Shown here piece by piece: positions 18,758 through 27,700 of a stretch of 61,047 nt of DNA (the stretch's first letter is position 1; every line of letters starts with the position of its first letter). The DNA lies in NCBI GenBank assembly GCA_964406575.1, contig CAYOSH010000025.1, positions 1 to 61,047 of the forward strand, in the 5' to 3' direction. This stretch comes from WTAW01 sp964406575 (GTDB taxonomy: Bacteria; Acidobacteriota; Aminicenantia; Aminicenantales; Aminicenantaceae). A program made the position numbers and the translations under genes. The notes under the pieces are model-generated. The model made no database searches. It was given only the letters and a program-made list of their open reading frames with translations, and was not told the DNA's origin.

Positions 18758-18996
18758 CTAGGGACCATTTCCCAAATAATCCCCAACGATTTTATCGAGA
18801 TTCGGGACGGTGTCCTTTGTCCCTATCCTCTCAAATTTCAGCGTTTCTCTGTCTAATATTTCCTGGAATCATGGCTCTTTGCATACAGCATCATATAACG
18901 GTAAATTCCTGATGATCGGATAGGAATAGAATCCAACATATTCACTTTCTTTATTTTCCTTATAATCGTCAATGATGTCCAGTATTCCCTCTTCTT
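18758..18996 (-). pseudogene. Decayed tail of a TPR-type protein
   Basis: A minus-strand frame encodes ILDIIDDYKENKES, then YVGFYSYPIIRNLPLYDAVC followed by KEP, an in-frame TGA, and FQEILDRETLKFE. It closes with TAG at 18758-18760. The pattern '..RNLPLYDAVCKEPxFQEIL..' is the common C-terminal end of bacterial TPR/adenylate-cyclase-associated proteins ('DPRFQEIL'). There is no start. The rest of the 605-base gap (18506-19110) shows no gene; its right end must hold the promoter of the Asp-box gene. Confidence 0.5.
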
Positions 18997-19110
18997 AAAA
19001 AAAATGCTTTAACACCTTTCGAAAATATTGCAAAATATTGTACTAATGAAATCTAGGATCGCACAACATCTCCCATCGTATCTTATCAACGAATCATGAG
19101 GAGGAGGACA

Positions 19111-22100
19111 ATGAAAAAAATCGCTCTATGTCTATGTGTTCTTATGTTTTTCCTTTCTTTGACAGGGTGGAGCAATGACAGTGAGAATGAAAAACCTGCC
19201 CTGATTAACGCAGAGACTTTTTCCGGGCTAAAATTCAGGAATATCGGACCTGCCCTCATGTCAGGTCGGATCAGCGATATCGCTATCCATCCAGAAAATC
19301 AGAGTATCTGGTATGTGGCAGCGGGATCTGGCAGTGTTTGGAAAACAGTGAATGCCGGGACAACCTGGATAACGGTCTTTGATGATCAGCCATCCTATTC
19401 CATCGGGTGTGTCACGATCGACCCCATCAACCCGGAAATCATCTGGGTGGGCACTGGAGAAAACGTGAGCGGACGTCATGTCGGTTGGGGAGATGGCGTT
19501 TACAAAAGCTTGAACGGTGGAAAAACGTGGACGAACATGGGACTCAAAGAATCCGAACATATCTCAAAAATTATTGTCCACCCTGACGATTCCAATATGG
19601 TTTATGTGGCCGCTGAAGGCCCACTCTGGTCAGCGGGTGGAGAGCGGGGGCTCTACAAAAGTGAAGACGGCGGGAAAACTTGGGCTCCAAGCCTCGAAAT
19701 CAGCAAAGACACAGGAGTGACGGCTGTGGAGATGGATCCGTCAAACCCCGATATTCTCTATGCTGCGGCCTATCAGCGGCGCCGGAGTGTGGCGGCATTT
19801 ATGGGCGGAGGCCCCGAGTCTGGGATCTACAAAAGCGAAGATGTGGGCCGATCCTGGCGGAAACTAACGGTCGGGCTTCCCAAGGGAGACATGGGCAAAA
19901 TAGGGCTGGCTGTCTCCTCCATCGAACCCAATGTAGTCTATGCCACAATAGAGGCGAATAGAGATGAGCGAGGATTTTACAGATCATCAGACCGCGGAGA
20001 AAGCTGGGAAAAGCGCAGCAGTTACACGAGCAGCGGCACAGGCCCTCATTATTATCAAGAGATCTATGCAAGCCCTCATCAGTTCGACCGTGTGTACCAG
20101 ATGGATGTGTGGATTCATGTGTCCAATGATGGAGGAAAAACTTTTGATTCTATTGGAGAGACGCACAAACACTCGGATAATCATGCACTCGCCTTTGATA
20201 CCAACAATCCGGATTACCTGCTTTCAGGATGTGACGGCGGCCTGTATGAGACCTATGACCATGGAAAGACCTGGAAGTATTTCGCCAATCTTCCGATAAC
20301 TCAATTTTACAAGATATGCCTGGACAATGACTTTCCTTTCTACAATGTGCACGGCGGCACTCAGGACAACTCGAGCCAATTAGGGCCTTCGCGGTCGCTG
20401 AACCGAAACGGGATATTCAACAGCGACTGGATCATTACATCCGGGGCCGACGGTTATGCGTGCGCGATCGATCCTAAAGATCCTAACATTATCTACGCTG
20501 AATGGCAGAACGGCAGCCTGAACCGTTACGACAAACGAAGCGGTGAGTTGGTGGACATCAAGCCGCAGCCAGAGAAAGGAGAAGATCCACCCCGCTGGAA
20601 CTGGGATTCACCCATCATCATCAGCCCTCATTCGAACACCCGGCTGTATTATGCCTCACAGCGGATCTACAAAAGCGACGACCGCGGCGATTCCTGGACG
20701 GCGATCAGTCCAGACCTCACCCGCAATATCTTCCGACTTGAGCAGAGGATCATGGACAAAACATGGAGTGTGGATGCCCTCTGGGATCAAGGCGCGATGT
20801 CGATATACAGTACGATCACCTCGATATCTGAATCCGCCCTCCAGGAAGGGCTGATCTATGTGGGTACTGACGACGGATTGATCCAAGTCACAGAAGATGG
20901 CGGACAGACTTGGCGCAAAGTCGACAAAATCCCCGGTGCTCCCGATCTCTATTTTGTCAATGAGATAAGAGCTTCCAGACACAATAAAGACACCGTCTAC
21001 GCCGCTCTGGACAACCACAAGACCGGAGATCTCAGACCCTATCTTTTGAAAAGTGCAGACCGCGGCCGAACCTGGACCTTAATCGTTGGTGATCTTCCTG
21101 AAAAGACGATCGTCTGGGCTATCACTCAGGATCAGGTGAACGCTCAACTGCTATTTATCGGCACAGAATTCGGCATCTATTTCACTCCGGATGAGGGAAA
21201 ACACTGGGTTAAGCTTTCTGGGAATGTTCCGACTGTCGCCTTCAGGGATCTTGAAATCCAGGACCGGGAATGCGATCTGCTGGGAGCTTCTTTCGGCCGG
21301 GGAATTTTCATTTTAGACGACTACTCGCCACTGAGACAGGTGACCGCAGATCTCCTGAAACAGGAGGGCGTGCTATTCCCTGTGAAAAAAGCCTTGATGT
21401 ACATTGAAAAACGGCCACTGGATTTGAAAGGAAAAGCTTTTCTGGGAGATGGCATTTACCTGGCCCCGAATCCACCGTTTGGGGCGGTATTCACCTATTC
21501 CCTCAAAGAGTCATTAAAAACGCGTGCAGAAAAAAGGCGAGATGCGGAGAAAGCGTTGGAAAAAGAGGGGAAATCCGTCAAGTTTCCCGGTTGGGAAGAA
21601 TTGAGGAAAGAAGAGCGCGAAGAAACTCCAGCACTCATTATCACCGTGAAGGACGAGGATGGACAGGTCGTGCGACAATTGACGGGGCCGATTTCCAAAG
21701 GCATAAACAGGGTGGCATGGGATCTTCGATATCCCACCGTAGAGCCTACGGAGCTCGAGAGACAGGAGCGCAGCCCCTGGGATGAGCCTCCTGAAGGAGC
21801 GCTGGTTGTACCTGGGACGTTCAAGGTGTCCATCGCGAAGAGAATTGATGGTGTGCTAACCCAACTTGGTGAACCTCAGGATTTCACAGTGGAATCTCTC
21901 GGATTAGCCACTCTTGGAATCCGGGACAGAAATGAGTTGCTGGCCTTCCAGAAAAAAGCTGGAGAGATCCAGCGGGCCATCATGGGAGCTGGTGCGGCAA
22001 CAGGTGAGGCCATGAGAGAGATCCAATTTATCAAGAAGGCCCTGTTGGATACACCAAAGGCAGATCTGCAACTTGGAGACCAGGCCCGAGAGATCGAGCG

Positions 22101-22392
22101 GCGTCTTCAAGAATTCCAGACCGAATTGTACGGAGACCGGACGGTCGGGCGCAGATCAGAGCCCACTTCACCATCCATTATGAGACGAGTGAGTGCTCAG
22201 CTTTTAGCGACATCTCCCATCACAGAAACGAACAAACGCAACTATGAGATCGCTGCTGACGATTTTGAGAAACTGCTGGAGGAAATGCGTCAAGTGATCG
22301 AGGTCGACCTGAAGAAGCTCAAAGACTCTGTAGAAGCCGCAGGCGCCCCCTGGACTCCTGGCCGCAGCCTCCCCACGTGGAAGAAAAGATAG
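19111..22392 (+). CDS. Secreted sortilin/VPS10-like Asp-box (BNR) repeat protein
   Basis: The ATG at 19111 is preceded by GAGGAGGAGGACA; the ATG at 19096 overlaps that Shine-Dalgarno and is rejected. The product has 1093 residues with a signal peptide. Two beta-propeller regions (about 30-720) contain at least eight Asp-box motifs of the type S-x-D-x-G-x-T-W (YKSLNGGKTW, YKSEDGGKTW, YRSSDRGESW, YKSDDRGDSW, TEDGGQTW). After the propellers come a FlgD-like beta-sandwich (about 835-930, with NRVAWDLRYPT) and a helical C-terminus. Proteins of this layout, annotated as 'glycosyl hydrolase' or 'sortilin-like', are abundant in Acidobacteriota and Bacteroidota. Enzymatic activity is not proven for them. 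It converges with a small gene four bases downstream. Confidence 0.85.
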   Translation: MKKIALCLCVLMFFLSLTGWSNDSENEKPALINAETFSGLKFRNIGPALMSGRISDIAIHPENQSIWYVAAGSGSVWKTVNAGTTWITVFDDQPSYSIGCVTIDPINPEIIWVGTGENVSGRHVGWGDGVYKSLNGGKTWTNMGLKESEHISKIIVHPDDSNMVYVAAEGPLWSAGGERGLYKSEDGGKTWAPSLEISKDTGVTAVEMDPSNPDILYAAAYQRRRSVAAFMGGGPESGIYKSEDVGRSWRKLTVGLPKGDMGKIGLAVSSIEPNVVYATIEANRDERGFYRSSDRGESWEKRSSYTSSGTGPHYYQEIYASPHQFDRVYQMDVWIHVSNDGGKTFDSIGETHKHSDNHALAFDTNNPDYLLSGCDGGLYETYDHGKTWKYFANLPITQFYKICLDNDFPFYNVHGGTQDNSSQLGPSRSLNRNGIFNSDWIITSGADGYACAIDPKDPNIIYAEWQNGSLNRYDKRSGELVDIKPQPEKGEDPPRWNWDSPIIISPHSNTRLYYASQRIYKSDDRGDSWTAISPDLTRNIFRLEQRIMDKTWSVDALWDQGAMSIYSTITSISESALQEGLIYVGTDDGLIQVTEDGGQTWRKVDKIPGAPDLYFVNEIRASRHNKDTVYAALDNHKTGDLRPYLLKSADRGRTWTLIVGDLPEKTIVWAITQDQVNAQLLFIGTEFGIYFTPDEGKHWVKLSGNVPTVAFRDLEIQDRECDLLGASFGRGIFILDDYSPLRQVTADLLKQEGVLFPVKKALMYIEKRPLDLKGKAFLGDGIYLAPNPPFGAVFTYSLKESLKTRAEKRRDAEKALEKEGKSVKFPGWEELRKEEREETPALIITVKDEDGQVVRQLTGPISKGINRVAWDLRYPTVEPTELERQERSPWDEPPEGALVVPGTFKVSIAKRIDGVLTQLGEPQDFTVESLGLATLGIRDRNELLAFQKKAGEIQRAIMGAGAATGEAMREIQFIKKALLDTPKADLQLGDQAREIERRLQEFQTELYGDRTVGRRSEPTSPSIMRRVSAQLLATSPITETNKRNYEIAADDFEKLLEEMRQVIEVDLKKLKDSVEAAGAPWTPGRSLPTWKKR

Positions 22393-22395
22393 CAA

Positions 22396-22674
22396 TTAAT
22401 CTTCGAGGATCTTGCTCAGGACATTTTCGCTGCGATTGGGTACATCTTCGGGAAGGTAGAGAATTACGCCTCCTTTGACGGGGCGGATGACAATTTTCCC
22501 CTCCTGGGCTAATCTCTGTGTGGTTGCAACCGGATTAGTCCCGAAATATTCCAAAAATGCGTTATTGAATCCGCTGTAGACGCTGTGAATCCCTTTATAC
22601 TTTCCCCGGAGTTTTTTAATGGCCCGATGGATAAACTCCTCTTCAGAGAGTTTGGGTTTTTCGTCTGGTGACAT
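22396..22674 (-). CDS. Small conserved-looking protein of unknown function
   Basis: This 92-residue soluble protein starts at the ATG at 22674 directly after CAGGAGGAAACA; an in-frame start at 22692 would include that Shine-Dalgarno. It is rich in charged residues. The central part, KKLRGKYKGIHSVYSGFNNA followed by FLEYFGTNPVATTQRLAQEG, ends in a beta-hairpin GKIVIRPVKGGVILYLPED that resembles a small winged-helix domain. I do not recognise a characterised family. It is transcribed towards the Asp-box gene, with only three bases between the stops. Confidence 0.7.
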   Translation of the reverse strand: MSPDEKPKLSEEEFIHRAIKKLRGKYKGIHSVYSGFNNAFLEYFGTNPVATTQRLAQEGKIVIRPVKGGVILYLPEDVPNRSENVLSKILED

Positions 22675-23059
22675 TGTTTCCTCCTGAAGCAATCCTTTTT
22701 AGTATTTTATCAGGTTCTAAGAGAAAAATGAATGCCAAGATCAAATATCTGAAGCAAAGGAGTTATAAATGGTTCTTGATGTGATTTGCAAAATGGAAGA
22801 ATGAGGGAGGGAGCCAGGATTTTCTTTCCATTGACTCCCCATGGTTACACATGCCAAATGCCCTGCGGCTTTATAAGAGGAGACGAACTCAAGGCGTTAA
22901 AATTCTCACTTCGTGAGATCTTGAAAGTAATTGAGGAAATTTTCACCTTGCTAAGATCCGAAGTTTTTGCATTGGCTTGACAAATTGTGCTTTTAGGTAA
23001 TTGACCGAATCTAGGCTCTGTGATATAAGCAAAAAGGATTAGAAACAGAGGGATTTTTC
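22675..23059. other. Intergenic region upstream of a small membrane protein
   Basis: This 385-base gap contains the promoter at 23001-23029. A plus-strand frame of 64 codons (22786-22980) is present but has no ribosome binding site or recognisable composition, so I do not call it. Nothing else is seen. Confidence 0.35.
23001..23029 (+). promoter_or_regulatory. Sigma-70-type promoter
   Basis: TTGACC (23001-23006), a 17-base spacer and TATAAG (23024-23029) end 30 bases before the ATG at 23060. Five of six bases match the consensus in each box. Confidence 0.6.
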
Positions 23060-23260
23060 ATGGAAGACCAAAAAGAAAACATTCGAAGGCCTGTTTGGGG
23101 CCCCCGTATTTTCCTTATCGGAGTGCTATTTTTTGTGGTATATCTGATTCTCGTCTATGGGTTCAAGATCACGGCGGGAACACTTTATGCCATCCTGCGT
23201 TATGGAGGTATCGGCCTTGCTATCATCGGTTGGCTATTCTGGCGAATCTTGAAAAGATAG
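23060..23260 (+). CDS. Small two-helix membrane protein
   Basis: This 66-residue protein has a charged N-terminus (MEDQKENIRR), two predicted membrane helices (IFLIGVLFFVVYLILVYGF and YGGIGLAIIGWLFWRIL) and a basic end KR. A GAGGG lies upstream of the ATG, and a good promoter lies at 23001-23029, so a real gene is likely. No family is recognised. It is monocistronic. Confidence 0.65.
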   Translation: MEDQKENIRRPVWGPRIFLIGVLFFVVYLILVYGFKITAGTLYAILRYGGIGLAIIGWLFWRILKR

Positions 23261-23283
23261 GAGTTCAATCACCCCGAATGCTG

Positions 23284-23510
23284 CTATTCTAAGTTCCTTT
23301 TCTTCAACAGAATCGTATATTTCGAATCGAATCGGAGACTCTTATAGAACGGATTCAAACCAAAATCGACAATAAATGCAGCGTGAACCTTAAAGCTCTC
23401 TTTCAGGCACTCAAAAACTAAATCTTTATTAATTATGGGCTGGATAGACTGAAGAAGCCACACAGAGAAACGATGGCTATCGTCTATAGACAAAAACGGT
23501 GTGTTCTTTT
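23284..23510 (-). other. Protein-like open frame downstream of a methyltransferase, status unclear
   Basis: In a different frame from the methyltransferase and running on from its 3' end, the minus strand reads DDSHRFSVWLLQSIQPIINK, then DLVFECLKESFKVHAAFIVD, then FGLNPFYKSLRFDSK, up to a stop at 23284. The composition looks protein-like. No start or ribosome binding site is visible. It may be a remnant of an adjacent gene or a chance frame. Confidence 0.25.
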
Positions 23511-24121
23511 CCAGAGTCGTCTTTGAGGGATTCGACACGGACTTCTTTATTGCCCCATCCGGCGATATGATAGTTATGGCTGACGACACAAGCACCCGGT
23601 TTGAGCTGATTCTCAAGCAAAGGACGGAGCATATCATTGGATTCTGGAAGGAGGTAAAGGGTGACAATCGTCGCCTCAGAAATGTCGGCCTTCGTGGCGT
23701 CTTGGAGGCGGAACTTGACAAGAGACTCTACCCCTGCTTTACGGGCGTTGGACTGGGACTTTTTCACCCATTGTGGGAATATATCCAGCCCGACACCGTG
23801 TGCGCCATATTTTTTTGCTGCGGTTATCACGATGCGGCCATCGCCACAACCGAGATCGTAGACGATGTCGTTCTCATCCACTTCAGCCAATTCGAGCATT
23901 TTCTCGACAACACACATGGGAGTGGGCAAAAAGGGCGCAAGTTTCACCGCAGCAGCGGGATTCAAAGCCGCATTCTCATCGAGACGCGTCCTCAGACTTT
24001 CTTCTGATAAATCAAACTCAAGATCACTTTTATTGTGATCTGAACCTCCGGTCAGCAGGAGGACAGCGCATCCCAATCCGATCAGAGCGACCACCAGCAC
24101 AATTTCTATTGTTCTCTTCAC
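23477..24121 (-). CDS. Membrane-anchored class I SAM methyltransferase
   Basis: The preferred start is the GTG at 24121, six bases after GAGAGG; the in-frame TTG at 24139 precedes that site. The product has 214 residues. A single N-terminal membrane segment (IVLVVALIGLGCAVLLL) is followed by a linker. The methyltransferase domain then begins PTPMCVVEKMLELAEV and has motif I VYDLGCGDGRIVI. The family resembles the small exported 'DOT1-like/SAM methyltransferase' proteins with the YDLGCGDGR motif, whose targets are not known. The fold would face the periplasm only if the helix is cleaved or inserted that way, which is odd for a SAM-dependent enzyme. Confidence 0.8.
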   Translation of the reverse strand: MKRTIEIVLVVALIGLGCAVLLLTGGSDHNKSDLEFDLSEESLRTRLDENAALNPAAAVKLAPFLPTPMCVVEKMLELAEVDENDIVYDLGCGDGRIVITAAKKYGAHGVGLDIFPQWVKKSQSNARKAGVESLVKFRLQDATKADISEATIVTLYLLPESNDMLRPLLENQLKPGACVVSHNYHIAGWGNKEVRVESLKDDSGKEHTVFVYRR

Positions 24122-24249
24122 GCACAACCTCTCTATCAAGCCCTACGATATGTTAGTGTCCATTTTCTTTTATTTTGTCTTTGACAACGATACAAAACGG
24201 AATATTCTAGCACATAAAGATTGAAAAAGAATATTTTTTCTTCTTGTAT

Positions 24250-24413
24250 AAGCATCCTTATTTCCGTGATAAGGGCATTAGACGTAAAAAAGAGGGAGTC
24301 ACAGTCCTTGTGAGTCGGATGGCGGCGGGGGGGGGGTCTTCGACGAATATGGACTGTGACGAACTCCTGCTATTATCATTTGACTTTAGAGCATCACGGA
24401 AATAAGGATGCTT
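24250..24413. repeat. Nested inverted-repeat element (164 bp)
   Basis: The outer arms are 21-base perfect inverted repeats (24250-24270 and 24393-24413). Inner arms GTCACAGTCC (24298-24307) and GGACTGTGAC (24351-24360) form a second perfect repeat. The central part is unusually G-rich, with a run of about ten G near 24327-24336. No frame is present. It lies between two leftward genes (24122-24463) and looks like a small non-autonomous palindromic element or a strong RNA fold. Confidence 0.7.
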
Positions 24414-24463
24414 CCTCTTCCGATTTGGAGTTTTTTCTCCTAAGAGACCGTTTAGGAGCCTCT

Positions 24464-25054
24464 CTAAGCTTTCGGCATGAGAATAGCGCCATCTGTGAAA
24501 TTGCCATAAACCTCGGCTTTATCCTGAAGAAAAAGGAGACCGACAAGAGCTCCTGTCGCGGCATCGAGTTCGTGGTCTGAGATGTCTTTTTTCAATCCCT
24601 TGATGCCGAGGCGTTTTAGGCCCCGATGAAGGCCTATCAGATCACGACGAGAACGCGGAATTCTCCAGATATCCTGAGCCCCGCCTGGATACATCTCGAC
24701 AACACGGAATCCCCTATTCTCGAGTTTCCCGCGAAGCTCGATGCCGCGCACAGTGAGCGCCCTCATCGGGCCCAGGGTGATGGGAAAAAAAGGGATCTTC
24801 CGCTGCCTCAATGCCAGATCGCAAAGACGATAATGTTCGCCGTTTCTGTCTTCTATGGACTTTCGGCCAGGCGGAAGATTCAGGGGGGCATCGATTGTAA
24901 TGAGACTTGGTTTCTCTTTTTCAACGGAATCCAATATATCCGCGTCGGAATAGCTTAGAAAAGTCTTCCCTCTCAGATCCCGCAGGATACACATCCCTGT
25001 TGGACGATGAGGCACTCCTGCCAAATCAACGCCCAGAACACAGAATTCTTCCAT
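24464..25054 (-). CDS. DUF429 family protein
   Basis: This 196-residue protein of the DUF429 family adopts an RNase H-like fold and is predicted, not shown, to be a nuclease. It opens with VLGVDLAG carrying the first acidic residue, has a SLITIDAPLNLP strand with the second, a MYPGGAQ segment, and a late DHELDAATGALVG where further conserved acids sit. Its ATG follows the TAA of the beta-barrel gene directly (TAAATG), so it is translated from the same transcript. The pairing with exported proteins appears accidental. Confidence 0.8.
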   Translation of the reverse strand: MEEFCVLGVDLAGVPHRPTGMCILRDLRGKTFLSYSDADILDSVEKEKPSLITIDAPLNLPPGRKSIEDRNGEHYRLCDLALRQRKIPFFPITLGPMRALTVRGIELRGKLENRGFRVVEMYPGGAQDIWRIPRSRRDLIGLHRGLKRLGIKGLKKDISDHELDAATGALVGLLFLQDKAEVYGNFTDGAILMPKA

Positions 25055-25636
25055 TTAAAAATCGAAGGAATACCCGATGCCGCCGACGACACGAATGCCG
25101 CTCAAATCCACCTCTCTATCGAATGGCATGACTCTGAGCGGGACGGCTTTGACTTCTGCCGATAGGAACAGCCCTTTAAAAAGCATCAGAGTTGCTCCGA
25201 TGCCGAATACATTTGTCCATTTTTTATGGTCCACCGGCATACGGATAAAATCACTTTCGATGTCCTGTTTATAGGAATAATAGGCCATCCCAAATTTAAT
25301 GTAACCCACCAATGGGCGAATCGGCAAATAGAGAATTCCTGAAAATTCCCAACCAGTCACAGAAAGAGTGCTGTTTTCCTCATAAATACCGACTGTCCCG
25401 CTTTTTTTGTACCCGCCTTCATAAGCAACCTCAATACCCACGCTTCTGAAAGGAGTCACCCTTAAATAGGGAACGAATACGGTCCCATTTCCATACGTTG
25501 CTTGAATAACACCATCCTCAATGTGACGGAATCCATAGTTAAGGCCTAGACTTATTTGTGTTGCTTGGGCTGTTTGAACAGCGATCACACTCAGAAAAAG
25601 CACGAGCAACAATTTTGTGCATGTCCTTCGCATCAT
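25055..25636 (-). CDS. Outer-membrane beta-barrel protein
   Basis: This 193-residue protein has a signal peptide ending near AQA (about residue 25) and alternating amphipathic strands of the OmpA/OmpW-like eight-stranded barrel type. It ends in IGYSFDF, with the terminal Phe needed for barrel assembly. Strands rich in Gly, Tyr and Phe (LNYGFRHIE, VGYIKFGMAYYSY) support the fold. It lies 51 bases after the subtilase stop and abuts DUF429, forming a three-gene operon. The function is unknown. Confidence 0.75.
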   Translation of the reverse strand: MMRRTCTKLLLVLFLSVIAVQTAQATQISLGLNYGFRHIEDGVIQATYGNGTVFVPYLRVTPFRSVGIEVAYEGGYKKSGTVGIYEENSTLSVTGWEFSGILYLPIRPLVGYIKFGMAYYSYKQDIESDFIRMPVDHKKWTNVFGIGATLMLFKGLFLSAEVKAVPLRVMPFDREVDLSGIRVVGGIGYSFDF

Positions 25637-25687
25637 ACAAATCCTTTCTTCAGTCCATGATACTCAAAACGCACTGAGATCGCAGAA

Positions 25688-27469
25688 TCACTGTCGGTAA
25701 GTCGCATTAATGGGATCGCTCTCTTCACCCGTAGCACTGACAGAGGTGATCTTGTAAATAAAAGACTCCTCTTCCAAGAGTCCGCGTCTGTCATACTCGA
25801 AACTCTGGCTGTCCACTTCGGTGACCAAAACGAATGCGTCATCCTGGATATCGGACCGGCCTGCATACAGGCGATATGAAACCACCGGTGATTCGTTTCG
25901 GTAATTTGCGCTCCAGGTGAGACGGTCTATATATTGGGTGAAGAAAATATAATCGTTTGGGATTCGTTCGACTTCAAAAGAACTGGGGGGGTATAATTTT
26001 TTCACCCCGTAGAAAGCGGCTGCGTAGGCATCGACAATTCCCCATCCATACTCATTATCTGGACTTGAGGAATTGCTCGCCGTTAGTTTTATCGCATTCA
26101 TTATGTCCTCGTTCGTCCACGTGGGATTGATCTCCAGGAGGAGTGCAGCCACACCGGCTGTCAAAGGGCAGGAGAAAGAGGTCCCGTCCACAGAATCATA
26201 AATGCTGATCCCCCCAACCTCTACGGTGTAGACATCTAAACCCTGGGCCATGACATCAGGCTTGATCCTTCCGTCGGCTGTGGGGCCCATCGAGCTAAAA
26301 GTGACCCTAACCCCGCGAGAGTCTACAGCTCCCGCTGCGAGAACAAAGGGGCTGTCAGCGGGAGCGATGATCGTGTTTTCAGGGGGAGTTGCGGGACCTT
26401 CATTTCCTGCTGAGTTGACAATCAGAATGCCGCGGCTGGCAGCGATGTTGGCGCCCCGTGTGGATATGGCCGTCTCTCCATCCATATCATCTGAGGAATA
26501 GGACTCCTCTCCGTTCGTGAAATCACTCCGATAGCCCAGAGAGCTGCTGATGATGTCGGCTCCGAGGCTGTCGGCCCATTCGGCACCTGCAACCCAGTGG
26601 TCCTCTTCAATGTGGCGCTCCCATTCAGTGTTTTCCGTTTTTCCCAGGATGTAGCTCGCTCCGTAAGCTGGTCCGATCAATTCTCCTGTATGGAAACCGC
26701 CGATTGTGCCCAATGTTTGGGTTCCGTGATTCCCTACGCCCATCTGGCCATCCTCATCAAACACATTTGGATCGTTGTTGACAAAATCCCAAGTGGCTTG
26801 GATATCGAGGTGATCCAAGGCTTGGTGCGTGAGGTTTTTAAAGCCCGTATCCAGCATACAGATCAAGACGCCTTTACCGCTGTAACCGAGGTCGTGAAGG
26901 ATGGGTACATTGATTTGATTGACCTGATTGAAAGATGGGCCGTAATTTAAGGTGTGAATTTCTGTTATCGAGAAGGGCTTCTCCAAAGATTGTGTGCGAC
27001 CGATAACAGGCTCACGGAATCGGAAGGAACGGACGCGATCGATTTTTCGAACGCATTTGAGCTCGGCAATTCGCTGCAAGGAAAAGCCGTAGACTTCAGC
27101 GGAGACAGCATTCAGCCATCGTGAGCTGTGGCGAATGCGGAGTGTGTGGGCTTGGATACTCTGCACATATTCTTCTTTCACAGGAACATCGTATTCATCG
27201 ACCAAGGGATAAATTTCCTGATGCCGCAGACGACGCTTCAGAACACGTGGATTCATTGAAGACTGGACATCCTGAATTTTTTGTTGGAGGTCTGGGCCTT
27301 TGTCATTAAAAAAAATCCATACGGTATACTGGCTCTGCTCCCCTTGTTTCTGAATCGAGGCCTTCAAGCTGGGGCTGATCTTTTCTTCAGTGTTCGAAAA
27401 AACAAAAGAGACTACAAAAAATGCCACAATTACTGGGATGATGATTTTTATACATTTTCTATGTTTCAT
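25688..27469 (-). CDS. Secreted subtilisin-like serine peptidase (S8)
   Basis: This 593-residue protein has a signal peptide and an inhibitor-I9-like propeptide (about 40-150). The catalytic domain (about 175-490) has D207 in MLDTGF, H248 in GNHGTQTLGT, the oxyanion N356 in NSAGNEG and S431 in GTSFSCPLTAG, so the full triad is present. The C-terminus (about 500-593) is a fibronectin III-like domain (SYRLYAGRSDI, FIYKITSVSATGEES). It is first in the operon with the beta-barrel and DUF429 genes. It is likely an extracellular degradative protease. Confidence 0.92.
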   Translation of the reverse strand: MKHRKCIKIIIPVIVAFFVVSFVFSNTEEKISPSLKASIQKQGEQSQYTVWIFFNDKGPDLQQKIQDVQSSMNPRVLKRRLRHQEIYPLVDEYDVPVKEEYVQSIQAHTLRIRHSSRWLNAVSAEVYGFSLQRIAELKCVRKIDRVRSFRFREPVIGRTQSLEKPFSITEIHTLNYGPSFNQVNQINVPILHDLGYSGKGVLICMLDTGFKNLTHQALDHLDIQATWDFVNNDPNVFDEDGQMGVGNHGTQTLGTIGGFHTGELIGPAYGASYILGKTENTEWERHIEEDHWVAGAEWADSLGADIISSSLGYRSDFTNGEESYSSDDMDGETAISTRGANIAASRGILIVNSAGNEGPATPPENTIIAPADSPFVLAAGAVDSRGVRVTFSSMGPTADGRIKPDVMAQGLDVYTVEVGGISIYDSVDGTSFSCPLTAGVAALLLEINPTWTNEDIMNAIKLTASNSSSPDNEYGWGIVDAYAAAFYGVKKLYPPSSFEVERIPNDYIFFTQYIDRLTWSANYRNESPVVSYRLYAGRSDIQDDAFVLVTEVDSQSFEYDRRGLLEEESFIYKITSVSATGEESDPINATYRQ

Positions 27470-27631
27470 TTTTTATTCCTAGTGATAGATACCCGTAAAA
27501 CTTCGACAAACCGGACAATAAAGTCACTAAATGTTGATCATTGAATTTTAATTATAGGAAAACAGTCGGAAGTAGTCAAAAAATGAGCCAGGCATATTAT
27601 TTTAAACGGATAATGGAAATGAGATATAGTT

Positions 27632-27693
27632 CGCCTTTATTATGTAGGGTCAGCTTCCCGAGTAGACCGCTCAGAAAAAGGGGACTGTCACCT
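27632..27693 (+). repeat. Dispersed repeat left of the PadR-permease module
   Basis: Bases 27632-27662 (starting CGCCTTTATTATGTAG) match 30802-30832 with two differences. They are followed by a GACCGCT...GAAAAA segment also seen to the right of the module, and by GGGGACTGTCACC, the arm of the hairpin at 13831-13875. Repeats therefore sit on both sides of the PadR-permease pair. Confidence 0.6.
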
Positions 27694-27700
27694 TTTATTT

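Noticed and set aside
22786..22980. Plus-strand frame of 64 codons
   Set aside because: There is no ribosome binding site, no promoter ahead of it and no recognisable composition.
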